Part shown: in pieces, positions 34,450 through 43,422 of the stretch
How the letters are laid out: the number at the start of each line of letters is the position of its first letter
Position numbering within the stretch: position 1 is the first letter of the stretch
Assembly (NCBI GenBank): GCA_003327425.1
Contig: QOQW01000009.1
Location: forward strand, 62,001 to 126,000
DNA: 64,000 bases
Direction: 5' to 3'
From: Candidatus Ozemibacter sibiricus
GTDB lineage: Bacteria; Muiribacteriota; Ozemobacteria; Ozemobacterales; Ozemobacteraceae
The notes under the pieces: generated by a model
The model's input: only the letters and a program-made list of their open reading frames with translations
Told to the model about the DNA's origin: nothing
Database searches by the model: none
Position numbers and translations under genes: made by a program

Positions 34450-36818
34450 TGCGTGGCTCCCGTGAAGTAGAGGTGCTGGATCTTCGGGCTCAGATGCACG
34501 GAATGGACCATCAATTCATCTTTCTCGTCATAGTCGACCTTGATGTTGTAGACCCCGTTGCCTTCGTCTTTGAAATAGAAGGGGCTGTTGATATCGTGCA
34601 TCACCCACAGATCGCCGTCGAGCCGGGCCTTCTTGACGAAGAAGTTCACGTAGTTGCCCATGATCGAATTGACCTTGCTCTGCAATTGCGACAACTGCTC
34701 GGCCTTGAATTTCTCGGCCCACTTCTTGGGGGTGGCGGCCGGGTCCATGCCGAGGGCGCGGTATTCATCATCGAGGAGGGTGCCGGAGGTGGTGCGGATG
34801 CCCGCCATCGAGAAGACCGAGGCCTGGATCACCTTCCCGTGGCCTTCGATGACCATCTGGGCCCGGTCGAAATCGGGCCAGCCGACGCGTCCGGTGGCGC
34901 GGTCGATCAGCACGGGATAGTAGACCAGCGTCAGGTGGCTGGTCTGCCGATGGGCCGGATCTTTCAGGATGCTGCCGCGGATGACGAAGTTGCCATCGGG
35001 GCTGCCTTCGGTGCTGTACATGCCGACATAGATGATGCCCTTGCCTCGGTAGAGCACATCGCCGCGGGTGACGAACGAATCGAGGGAATAGCACCCGTCG
35101 AGGATCCAGGTCTTGCCGTCGACGGGGTCTTTCGGGATGTCGTCCACGCTCTTCATGCGGATCGTCGTCACCCGGTTGAAATCCTTGTAATTGGTCGGGT
35201 AGAGATTGAGGTGGTTGTTTTCGTCGATACCGCCCGGCACCGACGGATCACGGGGCTGGAAGATGGCGCGGTAGCCGGCTTCCAGGCCGGTGAGGGCCCA
35301 CCGGGGCGCGAACGAGACCACGTTCCAGCAGGTCCGGCCGATGCGGGCGAAGAACTCGCCGAAGCGTTCCCCCCAGCTTTCCGGATTGCGGTGATTGCCG
35401 TAGCAGAGCGAGAATTCGGGCCAGCGCTCGATCGGATACCCGACCTGCATGGCCTCGGGCCCGCGAATCAGCCGGAAATGCAGCGTTTCGCCGTAGATCT
35501 TGGTCTCGTTGTCGTATTTGGCATCGCCGGGCACCCAGCGATGCTCGATGCGCAGGTGCGGATCGGGGTCGGGCCAGTTTTCCGCGATGCGGTTCGGTTC
35601 GAAATAGCTCGGCACCCGATCGGGCACATACCGCCAGGGGAAGCGGCAGTAGGGTCCGGCCGGCAGGAACAGCTGCTTGACTCGCTTGCCGCGCACGTAA
35701 TCCTTGGTGGTCGAGTCGCCATAGCTCGACAGGAAATCGCCGATACTCTGCCAGATGTTCTGGTCGCCCCGCGGGATGATCCCTTTCAGGTAGGTGTTGT
35801 GGCCGAACATCCGCTTTTCGCTTTCGCTCATGTCTTTGTAGTCGTTGAGCGTTTCGACCAGGATGTCGTTGCCGAACATCTTTTTCGGTTCCCACAGGGC
35901 GCGGGCCGGGAACGGCAGATAGGACAACCCGTTGTAGGTGACGCTGTACTGGAAGGCATGGTTGGGCCCGGGCCGGCCATTGGGATCTTTGCGGCTGAAG
36001 GCCCATTGGTAGGCCGGCCGGTCGGTCGGCGCGAAATCGGGATTCTCGAGGCCGATGACCGCCGGGCCGTGCAGGTAGACCCGCGATTGGTAGGGGTGGT
36101 TCCACAGGACCAGCCGGCCGTTCCCCAGTTGGAAGTCGTTCTTGATCTCGTGCTGGTGGTTGCGCGGATCGGGGCCGAAGATCGTGAACATCGTGTAGTT
36201 GCGGGCGATCGGGCCGACGTTGACGATCTTCATGTCGCGAGTGATCTGGTACAGGAACTTGTGCGACTTGGTGCCCTGCCGGAAGCCCACCGTGACGTCG
36301 AGCCCCAGGCTGAGCTGATAGTCGAGGGACATCGGGCCATTGAACGATTTGTCGCGGTCTTTCGGCTTGTACACGCAGTTGGGGGAATTCATCGGCCGGC
36401 AGTCGATCGGCCGGTAGTCCATGATCTTGGCCCTGATCTTCTCGATGAAGAACCCTGCCCGCGTCATGTGGTGAGACAGCAACAGCTTGGTCTGGGTGAC
36501 GTACGGCGCGAAGTCGGGCAGGATGTCGAGCAGGCTGGGGTTGAGGGCGGTGCGGTCGGGGAAGAACTTGGCGTCTTTGCCCTGGTTCAGCAGCGGCCCC
36601 ATCTTGCCGGCGGCCGTCGGGTCGCGGAACTGCTCCTCGAGCGCCAGGAAGCACTCATCAGCGGCCGCCTCCGCGATCTGCTGCGACATGGTGGCGTAGA
36701 CCGACAGGGCGGCCTGCGAGTATTCCACCGAGCTGCTCTGCATCAGGAACAGGCCCATGAAGGCCAGCAGACCGAGGATGAGGACGGCGATGATATAGGC
36801 AAACCCGCGCCGCTTCAT
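34446..36818 (-). CDS. Large PilX/GspK-like pseudopilin
   Basis: 790 aa, far above the 200-330 aa usual for PilX or GspK. The N-terminus MKRRGFAYIIAVLILGLLAF is a short basic leader and a G/F cleavage site with Ile at +5 instead of Glu, typical of tip pilins of the K/X class. The body contains no repeats that I recognise; segments such as WILDGCYSLDSFVTRGDVLY and GKGIIYVGMYSTEGSPDGNF have a beta-rich look. ATG 36818 follows AAAGGAGG. It is the first of four overlapping genes that build a pseudopilus-like structure separate from the Tad system further right. Confidence 0.7.
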   Translation of the reverse strand: MKRRGFAYIIAVLILGLLAFMGLFLMQSSSVEYSQAALSVYATMSQQIAEAAADECFLALEEQFRDPTAAGKMGPLLNQGKDAKFFPDRTALNPSLLDILPDFAPYVTQTKLLLSHHMTRAGFFIEKIRAKIMDYRPIDCRPMNSPNCVYKPKDRDKSFNGPMSLDYQLSLGLDVTVGFRQGTKSHKFLYQITRDMKIVNVGPIARNYTMFTIFGPDPRNHQHEIKNDFQLGNGRLVLWNHPYQSRVYLHGPAVIGLENPDFAPTDRPAYQWAFSRKDPNGRPGPNHAFQYSVTYNGLSYLPFPARALWEPKKMFGNDILVETLNDYKDMSESEKRMFGHNTYLKGIIPRGDQNIWQSIGDFLSSYGDSTTKDYVRGKRVKQLFLPAGPYCRFPWRYVPDRVPSYFEPNRIAENWPDPDPHLRIEHRWVPGDAKYDNETKIYGETLHFRLIRGPEAMQVGYPIERWPEFSLCYGNHRNPESWGERFGEFFARIGRTCWNVVSFAPRWALTGLEAGYRAIFQPRDPSVPGGIDENNHLNLYPTNYKDFNRVTTIRMKSVDDIPKDPVDGKTWILDGCYSLDSFVTRGDVLYRGKGIIYVGMYSTEGSPDGNFVIRGSILKDPAHRQTSHLTLVYYPVLIDRATGRVGWPDFDRAQMVIEGHGKVIQASVFSMAGIRTTSGTLLDDEYRALGMDPAATPKKWAEKFKAEQLSQLQSKVNSIMGNYVNFFVKKARLDGDLWVMHDINSPFYFKDEGNGVYNIKVDYDEKDELMVHSVHLSPKIQHLYFTGATQ

Positions 36819-36883
36819 GTGTCCTCCTTTTGCCCATGGCAAAAAGCCCGATCCGATCGGTGTTTGTTTCTAAGTGTAACATA

Positions 36884-36912
36884 CCCCTCCCCCCCCGTCA
36901 AAGGGGGAGGGG
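36884..36912 (-). terminator. GC-rich hairpin after memo-ammecr1 gene
   Basis: Stem CCCCTCCCCC/GGGGGAGGGG with a 9-nt loop lies 28 bp beyond the stop of the leftward gene 36940-38607. It is followed on the minus strand by TATGTTACACTT, only partly T-rich. Confidence 0.5.
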
Positions 36913-36939
36913 AAGGCGATCGCCGCCCGGGGCGCTCGC

Positions 36940-38607
36940 TCAGGGTTCCTTCTCGCCGAAGACCTCGGCCGTGAAGCGCAGGAGCTGGGCGTCTGGCGCT
37001 TTGTGGGAGCCGGGAGGCAGCCCCGCCTTCAGGCACAGATGCTCGAGGAAGGTGTCGCGATCCCAGCCGTATTCGGTGGCCACCTGCGGCAGCAGCACCC
37101 CCGACCGGAACCCCTTCTTCAACAGCAGGCCGTCACGGCCGACCACGATCTCGTCGAGGTTGGCGACCGGGATCATGGGCGACAGCACCGAGATCTCGAT
37201 GTCGATCTCCTTCAGCTCGTCGAGGGTGACCTGGGGAAACCGCGGATCGCGGGTAGCCGCCGCCACCGCCATCTCCTGGATGGCCTCGCCCAGCGGCTCC
37301 ACGCCCTGGAGCAGGCCGATGCAGCCGCGCAGCTCGCCATGCTTCTTCAGCGTGACGAACACGCCGCACTTCTCGGCGAATCGCGGGTGGCGGAACGTCA
37401 AAGCGGGGCGGGGCCGGCCGGCCAGAACCGCTTCGAGCGTGGTGCGGACCGCCGCCAGTGCTTCCTTGTGCATCTCGTTCATCGCTTCTTCCTCCCTTGT
37501 GGCGGTCGCCGTCTCAGGGGTGGACCCCTGGCCGAGGCGGACCGGGCCGCTGCCGGTGCCGCTCCCGGGTGGCGAGCTCTCTGGTGGCGAATGCTCTTGA
37601 CGGTCGATGGCGGGGGTGGAGGCGGGCAGGCCCTCTGCTTCGCACAGGATGGCCGCATACCCTACCACCTGACTGGTATCTCCTGATGCGGCCGAGGAAT
37701 CGGTCCGCGCCAGCAGGCGGGCCCGCCCCCCGGCCGCCTTCATCAGGGTGGTCAAGGCCAGTACCCCGTTGAGGCCGCACAGTTCGGTCGTCTCGCGGCG
37801 ACAGGCCTCGAGCAATCGGGGAGCATCCAGCGCCAGGACCGCGTCGATCCCCACCTGATCGAGGCGCTGCGCCGTCGCCGCATCGTGGTAATGGGACCAG
37901 TCGGTCGAGGCCACGATCAGCACCCGCCCGGCCACGCCGGCCAGATGGCGGCGCAGCAGGTCGCCCAGCCGCAAGCCGTTTTCGGGCGGCCCGCCGACCG
38001 ACAGAAACACCGCCGGGCGGGCGCCCACCGTCTTCAGATAGAACGGCAGCAGCACTTCGAGAGAATGCTCGGCCACATGCTGGCGCGGGTCGACCACCAG
38101 GGCCGGATCGGCCACCAGCAGCTCCTGGCTGGTGGTGGCGTCGGCGGGCACCGGGCCCAGCGGCGTGTCATACCCGCCATCCGCCCAGAGCGAGACGGTC
38201 GGTCGCCCCGAGCGGTGGTCGACACCCAGGAAATAGACGCGATCGAAGGTCTGCCCGGCCACGCTCTTGAAGCCGAGCGCGGCCGTCGGGCCGGAATACT
38301 GGTAGCCGGCATGGGGCACGATCAACCCGACCAGGCGACTGGCGGTGGCGGCCGGCTCGACGGCCGGCGCCCTGGCCAGCAGCCCTTCGACCAGCGGGCC
38401 CAACGCTTCGGCGGTACCGGGATAGAACGCCCCCGCCACGGCGGGCGCCCGCAGGGTGCCGCCCCAGGCGGGAAGTCCGCCGACGATCAGCCCCCAGACC
38501 AGCAGGCCGACCAGGCTGACCAGGCCAACCAAGCCGCGCCGGTCGCCTGGTCGGAGGGCAGCGCCCGTTCGCGAGGAGCCGGACGTGGCAGGCAGGGCGA
38601 TACGCAC
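36940..38607 (-). CDS. Exported Memo-AMMECR1 fusion (AmmeMemoRadiSam proteins B+A)
   Basis: 555 aa from GTG 38607. An N-terminal helix (GLVGLVSLVGLLVWGLIVGG) precedes the Memo domain: APAVAGAFYPG, GLIVPHAGYQYSGPTAA, FLGVDHRSG and VASTDWSHYH, keeping the His/Asp metal-site residues. A Pro/Ser/Gly linker (about 325-370) joins the AMMECR1 domain: LRGCIGLLQGVEPLGEAI, TRDPRFP, IDIEISVLSPM, GLLLKKGFRSGVLLPQV. The system is defined by co-occurrence with a radical SAM enzyme, not seen here. A Met at 37482 in the linker has GGGAGG upstream, so free AMMECR1 might also be made. dapF ends 8 bp upstream. Confidence 0.85.
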   Translation of the reverse strand: MRIALPATSGSSRTGAALRPGDRRGLVGLVSLVGLLVWGLIVGGLPAWGGTLRAPAVAGAFYPGTAEALGPLVEGLLARAPAVEPAATASRLVGLIVPHAGYQYSGPTAALGFKSVAGQTFDRVYFLGVDHRSGRPTVSLWADGGYDTPLGPVPADATTSQELLVADPALVVDPRQHVAEHSLEVLLPFYLKTVGARPAVFLSVGGPPENGLRLGDLLRRHLAGVAGRVLIVASTDWSHYHDAATAQRLDQVGIDAVLALDAPRLLEACRRETTELCGLNGVLALTTLMKAAGGRARLLARTDSSAASGDTSQVVGYAAILCEAEGLPASTPAIDRQEHSPPESSPPGSGTGSGPVRLGQGSTPETATATREEEAMNEMHKEALAAVRTTLEAVLAGRPRPALTFRHPRFAEKCGVFVTLKKHGELRGCIGLLQGVEPLGEAIQEMAVAAATRDPRFPQVTLDELKEIDIEISVLSPMIPVANLDEIVVGRDGLLLKKGFRSGVLLPQVATEYGWDRDTFLEHLCLKAGLPPGSHKAPDAQLLRFTAEVFGEKEP

Positions 38608-38615
38608 GACCGAAC

Positions 38616-39488
38616 TCAGGCTTCCAGGCGGGTCAGGCAGTGCAGAAAACTGGGCGACAGCTGCCCGGCCGCGACCTCCTGGATCGGACCGGTCATGAAC
38701 ATCACGCCGCGCTCGTCCTGGGTGATGATCAGGTCGCCGCCGGGCATATGGATGGTGACGGGCGACGTCAGCTTGCCGCGCTTGATGCCGGCCGCCGTGA
38801 CCGCGGTGGCCCCGGTGCCGCAGGCCTGGGTCATGCCGCAGCCTCGCTCCCAGACGGTCACCTTGGCTTCATGCGGCGACAGCACCTCGACGAACTCGAC
38901 ATTGATCCGACGCGGATGGTTGGGATGGGTCTCCAGCCAGGCCCCGAGCGCGATCATCTCGTCCTGGGTCAGGGGCGACGACAGGAACAGCATGGCGTGC
39001 GGGTTGCCGACGTTGACATACACCGGCTCGAGGGTTTCCCCCTGCCAGTGGAGCGGCTTGCAGTCGCCGGGCGGCAGCAGTTCGCCGGTGGAAACGAGGT
39101 CGAACGTGGGTTTGCCCATCTCGACCCGGTAGAAGCACATGCCATCGCGCACCGCTTCCGAACGCACTTCCTTGACCCCGCTCAGGGTCTCGATCAGCAC
39201 GGGTTCGTGCCCGAGATGGTGCGTCTTGTACAGATGGGCCACGCCGCGAATGGCGTTGCCGCACATCTCGGCCTCGGTCCCGTCGGTGTTGAACATCTGC
39301 ATGCGGCAGTGATGGGCCGGATCGCGGGGCGATTGGATGAAGATCACGCCGTCGCCGGCCAGGCCCCGCCCCGGGTCGCACAGCAACCGCAGCACCTTGG
39401 GCCGTTTCAGCACCGAGAGGTCATGCCCCATTTCGTCGAAGAAGATGAAGTGATTGCCGAGGCCGTGCATCTTGTGGAAGCCGAACAT
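38616..39488 (-). CDS. dapF: Diaminopimelate epimerase
   Basis: 290 aa. The two catalytic cysteines are C76 in EMCGNAIRG and C223 in QACGTGATA. GNHFIFFDE, MQMFNTDGTEAE and VGNPHAM are standard. The first loop reads GRGLAGDGVIF where most homologues have G(I/V)GADG, a small insertion. It interconverts LL- and meso-diaminopimelate for lysine and peptidoglycan synthesis. ATG 39488 follows a GGAG site (39492-39497 region). It lies between the possible membrane protease and the Memo fusion, all leftward with short gaps. Confidence 0.95.
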   Translation of the reverse strand: MFGFHKMHGLGNHFIFFDEMGHDLSVLKRPKVLRLLCDPGRGLAGDGVIFIQSPRDPAHHCRMQMFNTDGTEAEMCGNAIRGVAHLYKTHHLGHEPVLIETLSGVKEVRSEAVRDGMCFYRVEMGKPTFDLVSTGELLPPGDCKPLHWQGETLEPVYVNVGNPHAMLFLSSPLTQDEMIALGAWLETHPNHPRRINVEFVEVLSPHEAKVTVWERGCGMTQACGTGATAVTAAGIKRGKLTSPVTIHMPGGDLIITQDERGVMFMTGPIQEVAAGQLSPSFLHCLTRLEA

Positions 39489-39500
39489 GCGGTGTTCTCC

Positions 39501-40712
39501 TCAGTGGAAATGATGAGCCAGTCGGGAAAAGAGCCAGAAAGCCACGCCGATGGCGGCCAGGAACAGGACGATCGTGCGCAGGTCCTTGCGCTCCAGGTGG
39601 AGGTCGCGCCAGTTGCCCAGCACGAACAGGATGCTGATGCAGGGCAGGACCGGCAGCCCCGCCCCCAGGAAGATCGCCGCCGCGACGGTGAGCAGAAAGC
39701 CCGCTCCCAGCAGCAGGACATTCTTGCGGAGGCCGAGATCGAACCGGCGCGCCGCCTGGAAATAGATGCCAAAAAACAGGAAATCCGTCAACCCGATCAG
39801 GAAGGGAAACGCCGCCGGACCACCGCTCAGGAGCGGGAACCGCAGCAGGAAATAATGGATCTGGGCCGACCGGATGATCAACGCTGTCGCCCCCTGCGCG
39901 ACGCTCCAGGCGTCGGCCAGGGTCGCCACCAGGGCGATGGGGATCAGATGGCTCTTTTCATCGATTCCGTCGCCGATCCACAGGCCGATCCCCGCGGCCA
40001 CCAGCAACTGCGCCAGGCACAACAGGAAGATCCGCCACGGGCTCTCAGGGATTTCCTCCTCCAGGAAGTCGGCCACCCGGCCGTGGATTTCGTTGCGGGC
40101 CACGATCACCCCGTCGGTTTCGGGCAGGCCGGCGTGGGCGGTCGTCCACAGCACCACCCCGGAAGTGATCGCAGCGGCCCGTTCGATGGCCGCCGTCCGT
40201 CCGGCCAGGGGCCGGGCCGTCACCAGCACCAGGGCCAGGCCCACCGCCCCCAGGGCGAGGTAGGTCGTCCGGTGGAGGGCCAACCTGGAAAAGGCGTTGA
40301 CCCAGGCGAACGACAGGCCGATCACCGCGGTGGCCGACAGGAACAGGGCCGCCGCGCGCGGCAGCTCAGGCAGCCCGGGCTGCAGGAGGGCGACCCCACC
40401 GAAGGCCAGGGCCCAGGCGACCGTCACCCGGCCGAGCAGAGCCCACGGGCGCGGCCGATCACCCTCCGGGGGCGGAGGGGGGGACGCGCCGGGGCCGGCA
40501 GGCCCGGCCGCCTCTCCGGCGGCCCGTTCATAGGTGGCCATCTCCTCGACCGCGCTTTGGCTGGCGGCCGTCGCCTCCTCCGAGGCAGAGTCGGCCGGGG
40601 CGGCGGGCGCGAGCTCTGGGGCCGCTCCTGGAGACGCCGCCCCCTCCGTGACAGGGTCCGCCGGCATTCCCTCGGCGGGCGCGGGTCGAGGCGAAGCAGG
40701 GGGGACGGTCAT
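39501..40712 (-). CDS. Polytopic membrane protein with presenilin-like GxxD features
   Basis: 403 aa. The first ~85 residues are Pro/Ala/Glu-rich and cytoplasmic. About nine membrane helices follow. In the second half one helix contains ALVATLADAWSV, the next FPFLIGLTDFLFFGIYFQAA, then a helix, then GLPVLPCISILFVLG. In archaeal presenilin homologues the order is (Y)D-A-x-S-V, GxGD-F, helix, PAL-type helix. The spacing and two membrane aspartates match, but Tyr and the second Gly are substituted (AD, GLTD). A GxGD-type intramembrane aspartyl protease is therefore a hypothesis; a transporter or plain membrane protein remains possible. It sits 12 bp upstream of dapF. Confidence 0.4.
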   Translation of the reverse strand: MTVPPASPRPAPAEGMPADPVTEGAASPGAAPELAPAAPADSASEEATAASQSAVEEMATYERAAGEAAGPAGPGASPPPPPEGDRPRPWALLGRVTVAWALAFGGVALLQPGLPELPRAAALFLSATAVIGLSFAWVNAFSRLALHRTTYLALGAVGLALVLVTARPLAGRTAAIERAAAITSGVVLWTTAHAGLPETDGVIVARNEIHGRVADFLEEEIPESPWRIFLLCLAQLLVAAGIGLWIGDGIDEKSHLIPIALVATLADAWSVAQGATALIIRSAQIHYFLLRFPLLSGGPAAFPFLIGLTDFLFFGIYFQAARRFDLGLRKNVLLLGAGFLLTVAAAIFLGAGLPVLPCISILFVLGNWRDLHLERKDLRTIVLFLAAIGVAFWLFSRLAHHFH

Positions 40713-40797
40713 CGCGCCGGGCGCATCCGCCAGCGGGAGAGCGGAGGAAGAGAAAAAGCCCGGGGGCGCGATCGTCGCCGGGCCGTGACCGACGGGC

Positions 40798-42243
40798 TCA
40801 CTTGCGGGTGGCGCCGCGCAGCAGATTCAGGCTTTCCGAGGCCAGGGCGACGAATTCCGGATCGGTGTTGCTGCGGATCGCCTCTTCATACGCCTTGATG
40901 GCGTCTTCCTTGCGGTTCAGCTTCTCGTAGATGCGGCCCAGATGCAGATGCACCTCGCTCGAGATCGGCTCGTGCGTCAAGCGGAAGATCTTCATCGCCC
41001 GCTCCTGCACTTTGAGGGCCTGCTCGTACTGGCCCTTGCGGTAGTGCACCCAGGCCAGGGAATCGAGGTAGGTGGCCCGATTGGGCTTATCGAGCTCGAG
41101 GGCCTTCTCGATCAACTGCTTGGCCAGTGGCAGCTCGCGGTTCTGGTCGGCCAGCAGGTAGCCCAGGGTGTTGGCGATCGCCCCGTTGTCGGGCATCAGC
41201 TCGACCATCTTCTTGAAGACCCGGATCGCGTCATCGAACAGCTTCTTCTCGAGGAAGGCCGACCCCATCACCGACAGCACGCGCAGATTGCCGGGATCGC
41301 GCTCGAGCAGGGCTTCCCACTCCTTCCGGGCTTTCTCGAGGTCGCCCATCTCGAAGAAGACCACCCCCAGATTGAGGCGGGGGCTGATGTCGGATTCATC
41401 GAGCGAGATGGCGCTGCGGTAGATCTTTTCCGCCTCCACCAATTCCTTGGTGCCGAGGAAGACGTTGCCCAGGTTGATGCGGGCCTTGACGTTCTTGGGG
41501 TCGAGCGCCAGCACCCGATTGAACAATTCGATGGCCCGATCTTTCTCGCCGAGGACCGAGTAGACCAGGCCGAGGTTGTTCATCGCGTTGATGTGATCGG
41601 GCTCCATCTTCAGGACGGTCTCGTATTTGTTGATGGCCTCGAAGAAGCGAGACGTCTCGTGGTAGGCGACGCCCAGATTGTAGTGCGCCTCGGCGGGCAG
41701 ATTGGGGTCGAGGGCGAACGCCTCTTCGTAGGCCTTGATCGCTTCGTCGATGCGATTGGTGAAATAGCTGGCCATTCCCAGCAGATACCATGTGTAGGGC
41801 TGCCGCCGGTCGATGGCCAGCGTTCGCCGCAGGTACGAAGCCGCTTCGGGGAAGCGTTCGAGCTGCAGGTAGAGTTTGCCCAGGTTGCGCAGGGCTTCCG
41901 AATACATCGGGTCGATGGCGACGGCCCGCTTGAGCATCTCTTCCGCTTTCTGCGTGAGGCCCTCCTGCAGATACAGCAAACCCAGGAAATTATGGGCCTC
42001 TTCGGAATACGGGTCGATGCTCATCGCTTTGAGGAACGATTCCTCCGCCTTCTTGTTCTGCTCGAGGATCAGGAAGTTCAACCCCTCGTGGATCAGCCGG
42101 CGCGCTTCTTCTTTGGGCGTGATCTTGTCCTTGTCTTTGGCCGAACCGAATCCCGGGATGGCCCCCGCGAGCAGCAGAACGACCAGCGCGATGCCGAGCA
42201 GGCGAGGGGGCAGGAGGGGCCGGGGGAAGGCGGAAGGTGTCAT
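40798..42243 (-). CDS. Secreted or lipid-free TPR-repeat protein
   Basis: 481 aa. Signal peptide-like RLLGIALVVLLLAGAIPGFG. After it lie about eleven consecutive 34-residue TPR units, each with the W/L-G-Y-A-P pattern (AHNFLGLLYLQEGLTQKAEEML; ALRNLGKLYLQLERFPEAASYL; and so on to HLHLGRIYEKLNRKEDAIKAY). TPR solenoids bind partner proteins. TadD of Tad systems is a TPR lipoprotein, but this gene is separated from the Tad cluster and lacks a lipobox, so the link is speculative. It is 19 bp downstream of the small exported-protein gene. Confidence 0.8.
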   Translation of the reverse strand: MTPSAFPRPLLPPRLLGIALVVLLLAGAIPGFGSAKDKDKITPKEEARRLIHEGLNFLILEQNKKAEESFLKAMSIDPYSEEAHNFLGLLYLQEGLTQKAEEMLKRAVAIDPMYSEALRNLGKLYLQLERFPEAASYLRRTLAIDRRQPYTWYLLGMASYFTNRIDEAIKAYEEAFALDPNLPAEAHYNLGVAYHETSRFFEAINKYETVLKMEPDHINAMNNLGLVYSVLGEKDRAIELFNRVLALDPKNVKARINLGNVFLGTKELVEAEKIYRSAISLDESDISPRLNLGVVFFEMGDLEKARKEWEALLERDPGNLRVLSVMGSAFLEKKLFDDAIRVFKKMVELMPDNGAIANTLGYLLADQNRELPLAKQLIEKALELDKPNRATYLDSLAWVHYRKGQYEQALKVQERAMKIFRLTHEPISSEVHLHLGRIYEKLNRKEDAIKAYEEAIRSNTDPEFVALASESLNLLRGATRK

Positions 42244-42262
42244 ACGGGTCTCCTGAATGGCG

Positions 42263-42820
42263 TCAGAGGTCCTCCATGCGGCTGTCGGATTCGCGGATGG
42301 AGGCGTTGATGGCTTCTTCGATATCGCGCAGGGCGATGTCGATCGACTTCAATTCTTTCTCGGCGGCCTGGGCCGAGGCGAGGTAGAGGGCGAAGTTGCC
42401 GTCCTTGCGGGCGCGCAGGGCGCGCCGACCGTAGGTGGCCAGGGCCTGGCTGCCGTCCTGGATCTGCTTGATCAGGGTGTCGCGATTGGGGACATTGGCG
42501 AATCCCAGGATGCCGCGCACCAGATCGAAATCCATGTGCATCTTGCGGGCCAGGCTCATCAGCGCCTTGCCATGATGCTCGCTGGGGGCGAACCGGTAGC
42601 GGGCCTGGTGCCGGGGGCTCTGGAACCGGCCGGCTTCGACCTTCATGTCATGGGTGTAGCGGTACAGGACCTTGAGCCGCTGCAGGTTGGCGTTCAAGAT
42701 CTGCGAGAGCATGATCTCTTCCTTGACGCTGGGGCTGCCGATGGCGCGGGGCGCCACCTGGACGCAGGCGACGGCCAGCAGGAGAAGGGTCAGGACCAGC
42801 CATTTCTTCGAGCTGAGCAT
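42263..42820 (-). CDS. Exported helical protein of unknown function
   Basis: 185 aa. Signal peptide KKWLVLTLLLLAVACVQVAP; the C in AVAC might be a lipidation site but the context is weak. The mature part is mostly helical (EEIMLSQILNANLQRLKVLY; LASAQAAEKELKSIDIALRD). No family is recognised. ATG 42820 follows AAAAGGAG. It heads a leftward unit with the TPR protein and has its own promoter. Confidence 0.6.
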   Translation of the reverse strand: MLSSKKWLVLTLLLLAVACVQVAPRAIGSPSVKEEIMLSQILNANLQRLKVLYRYTHDMKVEAGRFQSPRHQARYRFAPSEHHGKALMSLARKMHMDFDLVRGILGFANVPNRDTLIKQIQDGSQALATYGRRALRARKDGNFALYLASAQAAEKELKSIDIALRDIEEAINASIRESDSRMEDL

Positions 42821-42846
42821 GGGAACTCCTTTTCGCTCTACGAGAT

Positions 42847-42875
42847 ATTCTACCCCGGTTGCCGCGCAAGAGCAA
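42847..42875 (-). promoter_or_regulatory. Promoter for exported helical protein/TPR unit
   Basis: Minus strand: TTGCTC, 17-bp spacer, TAGAAT, 27 bp before the ATG at 42820. Confidence 0.55.
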
Positions 42876-42952
42876 CGGGGCCGGCCGCCCCTGAGGCGGG
42901 CCGACGCTCCTGCCATCGGGTGAAGGCGCGGGTTTGTTTAGGGCCGCGCGCG

Positions 42953-42961
42953 TGGTATCAT
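42953..42961 (+). promoter_or_regulatory. Extended -10 promoter of ridA
   Basis: TGG-TATCAT with a weak TTTGTT at 42933-42938 as -35. It matches the extended -10 pattern of other rightward units. Confidence 0.5.
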
Positions 42962-43012
42962 CGAATGGCTCCGGGATGTCCGGGCCCATCTTCTCTCGCG
43001 TTGGAGGTCGCC

Positions 43013-43396
43013 ATGTCTCGCGCTGTGGTCGCCACCCAGAAGGCTCCTGCCGCCATCGGTCCGTACTCGCAAGCCATCAAGGCCAACGGCTTCGTCTTCA
43101 CCTCGGGGCAGATTCCGCTGTCGCCGGCCACCGGGGCCCTGGTCGCACCCGACATCGAGGGGCAGACCAGGCAGGTCATGGAAAACCTCGCCGAGGTTCT
43201 CAAAGCCGCCGGCACCGATTTCAGCAAGGTGGTCAAGACCACCATCTTCCTGGCTGACATGAACGATTTCGCCAAGGTCAACGAGATCTACGCCAGCTAC
43301 TTCCCGAAAGACCCGCCGGCGCGCTCCACCATTCAAGTCGCCCGCCTCCCCAAGGACGCCAAGGTCGAAATCGAAATGGTCGCGATTGCCGGCTGA
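43013..43396 (+). CDS. ridA: RidA-family 2-iminobutanoate/2-iminopropanoate deaminase
   Basis: 127 aa. APAAIGPYSQAIKANGFVFT, SGQIPLSP, QVMENLAEVLKAAG, VVKTTIFLADMNDFAKVNEIY and PARSTIQVARLPKDAKVEIE are the full RidA signature, including the catalytic Arg in PARST and the Glu in VEIE. It hydrolyses reactive enamine/imine products of PLP enzymes. Start ATG 43013 follows TTGGAGGT. It is a single gene with its own promoter and terminator-like hairpin. Confidence 0.95.
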   Translation: MSRAVVATQKAPAAIGPYSQAIKANGFVFTSGQIPLSPATGALVAPDIEGQTRQVMENLAEVLKAAGTDFSKVVKTTIFLADMNDFAKVNEIYASYFPKDPPARSTIQVARLPKDAKVEIEMVAIAG

Positions 43397-43422
43397 TGTA
43401 GAAGATCGGCCCCTCAAAATGA

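Noticed and set aside
34449-36974. 841-codon open frame on the plus strand
   Set aside because: Antisense to the PilX-like gene, which has a leader peptide, a good ribosome site and operon overlaps.
38640-40898. 752-codon open frame on the plus strand
   Set aside because: Runs antisense across dapF and the membrane protein; Gln/Gly/His/Arg-rich with no domain.
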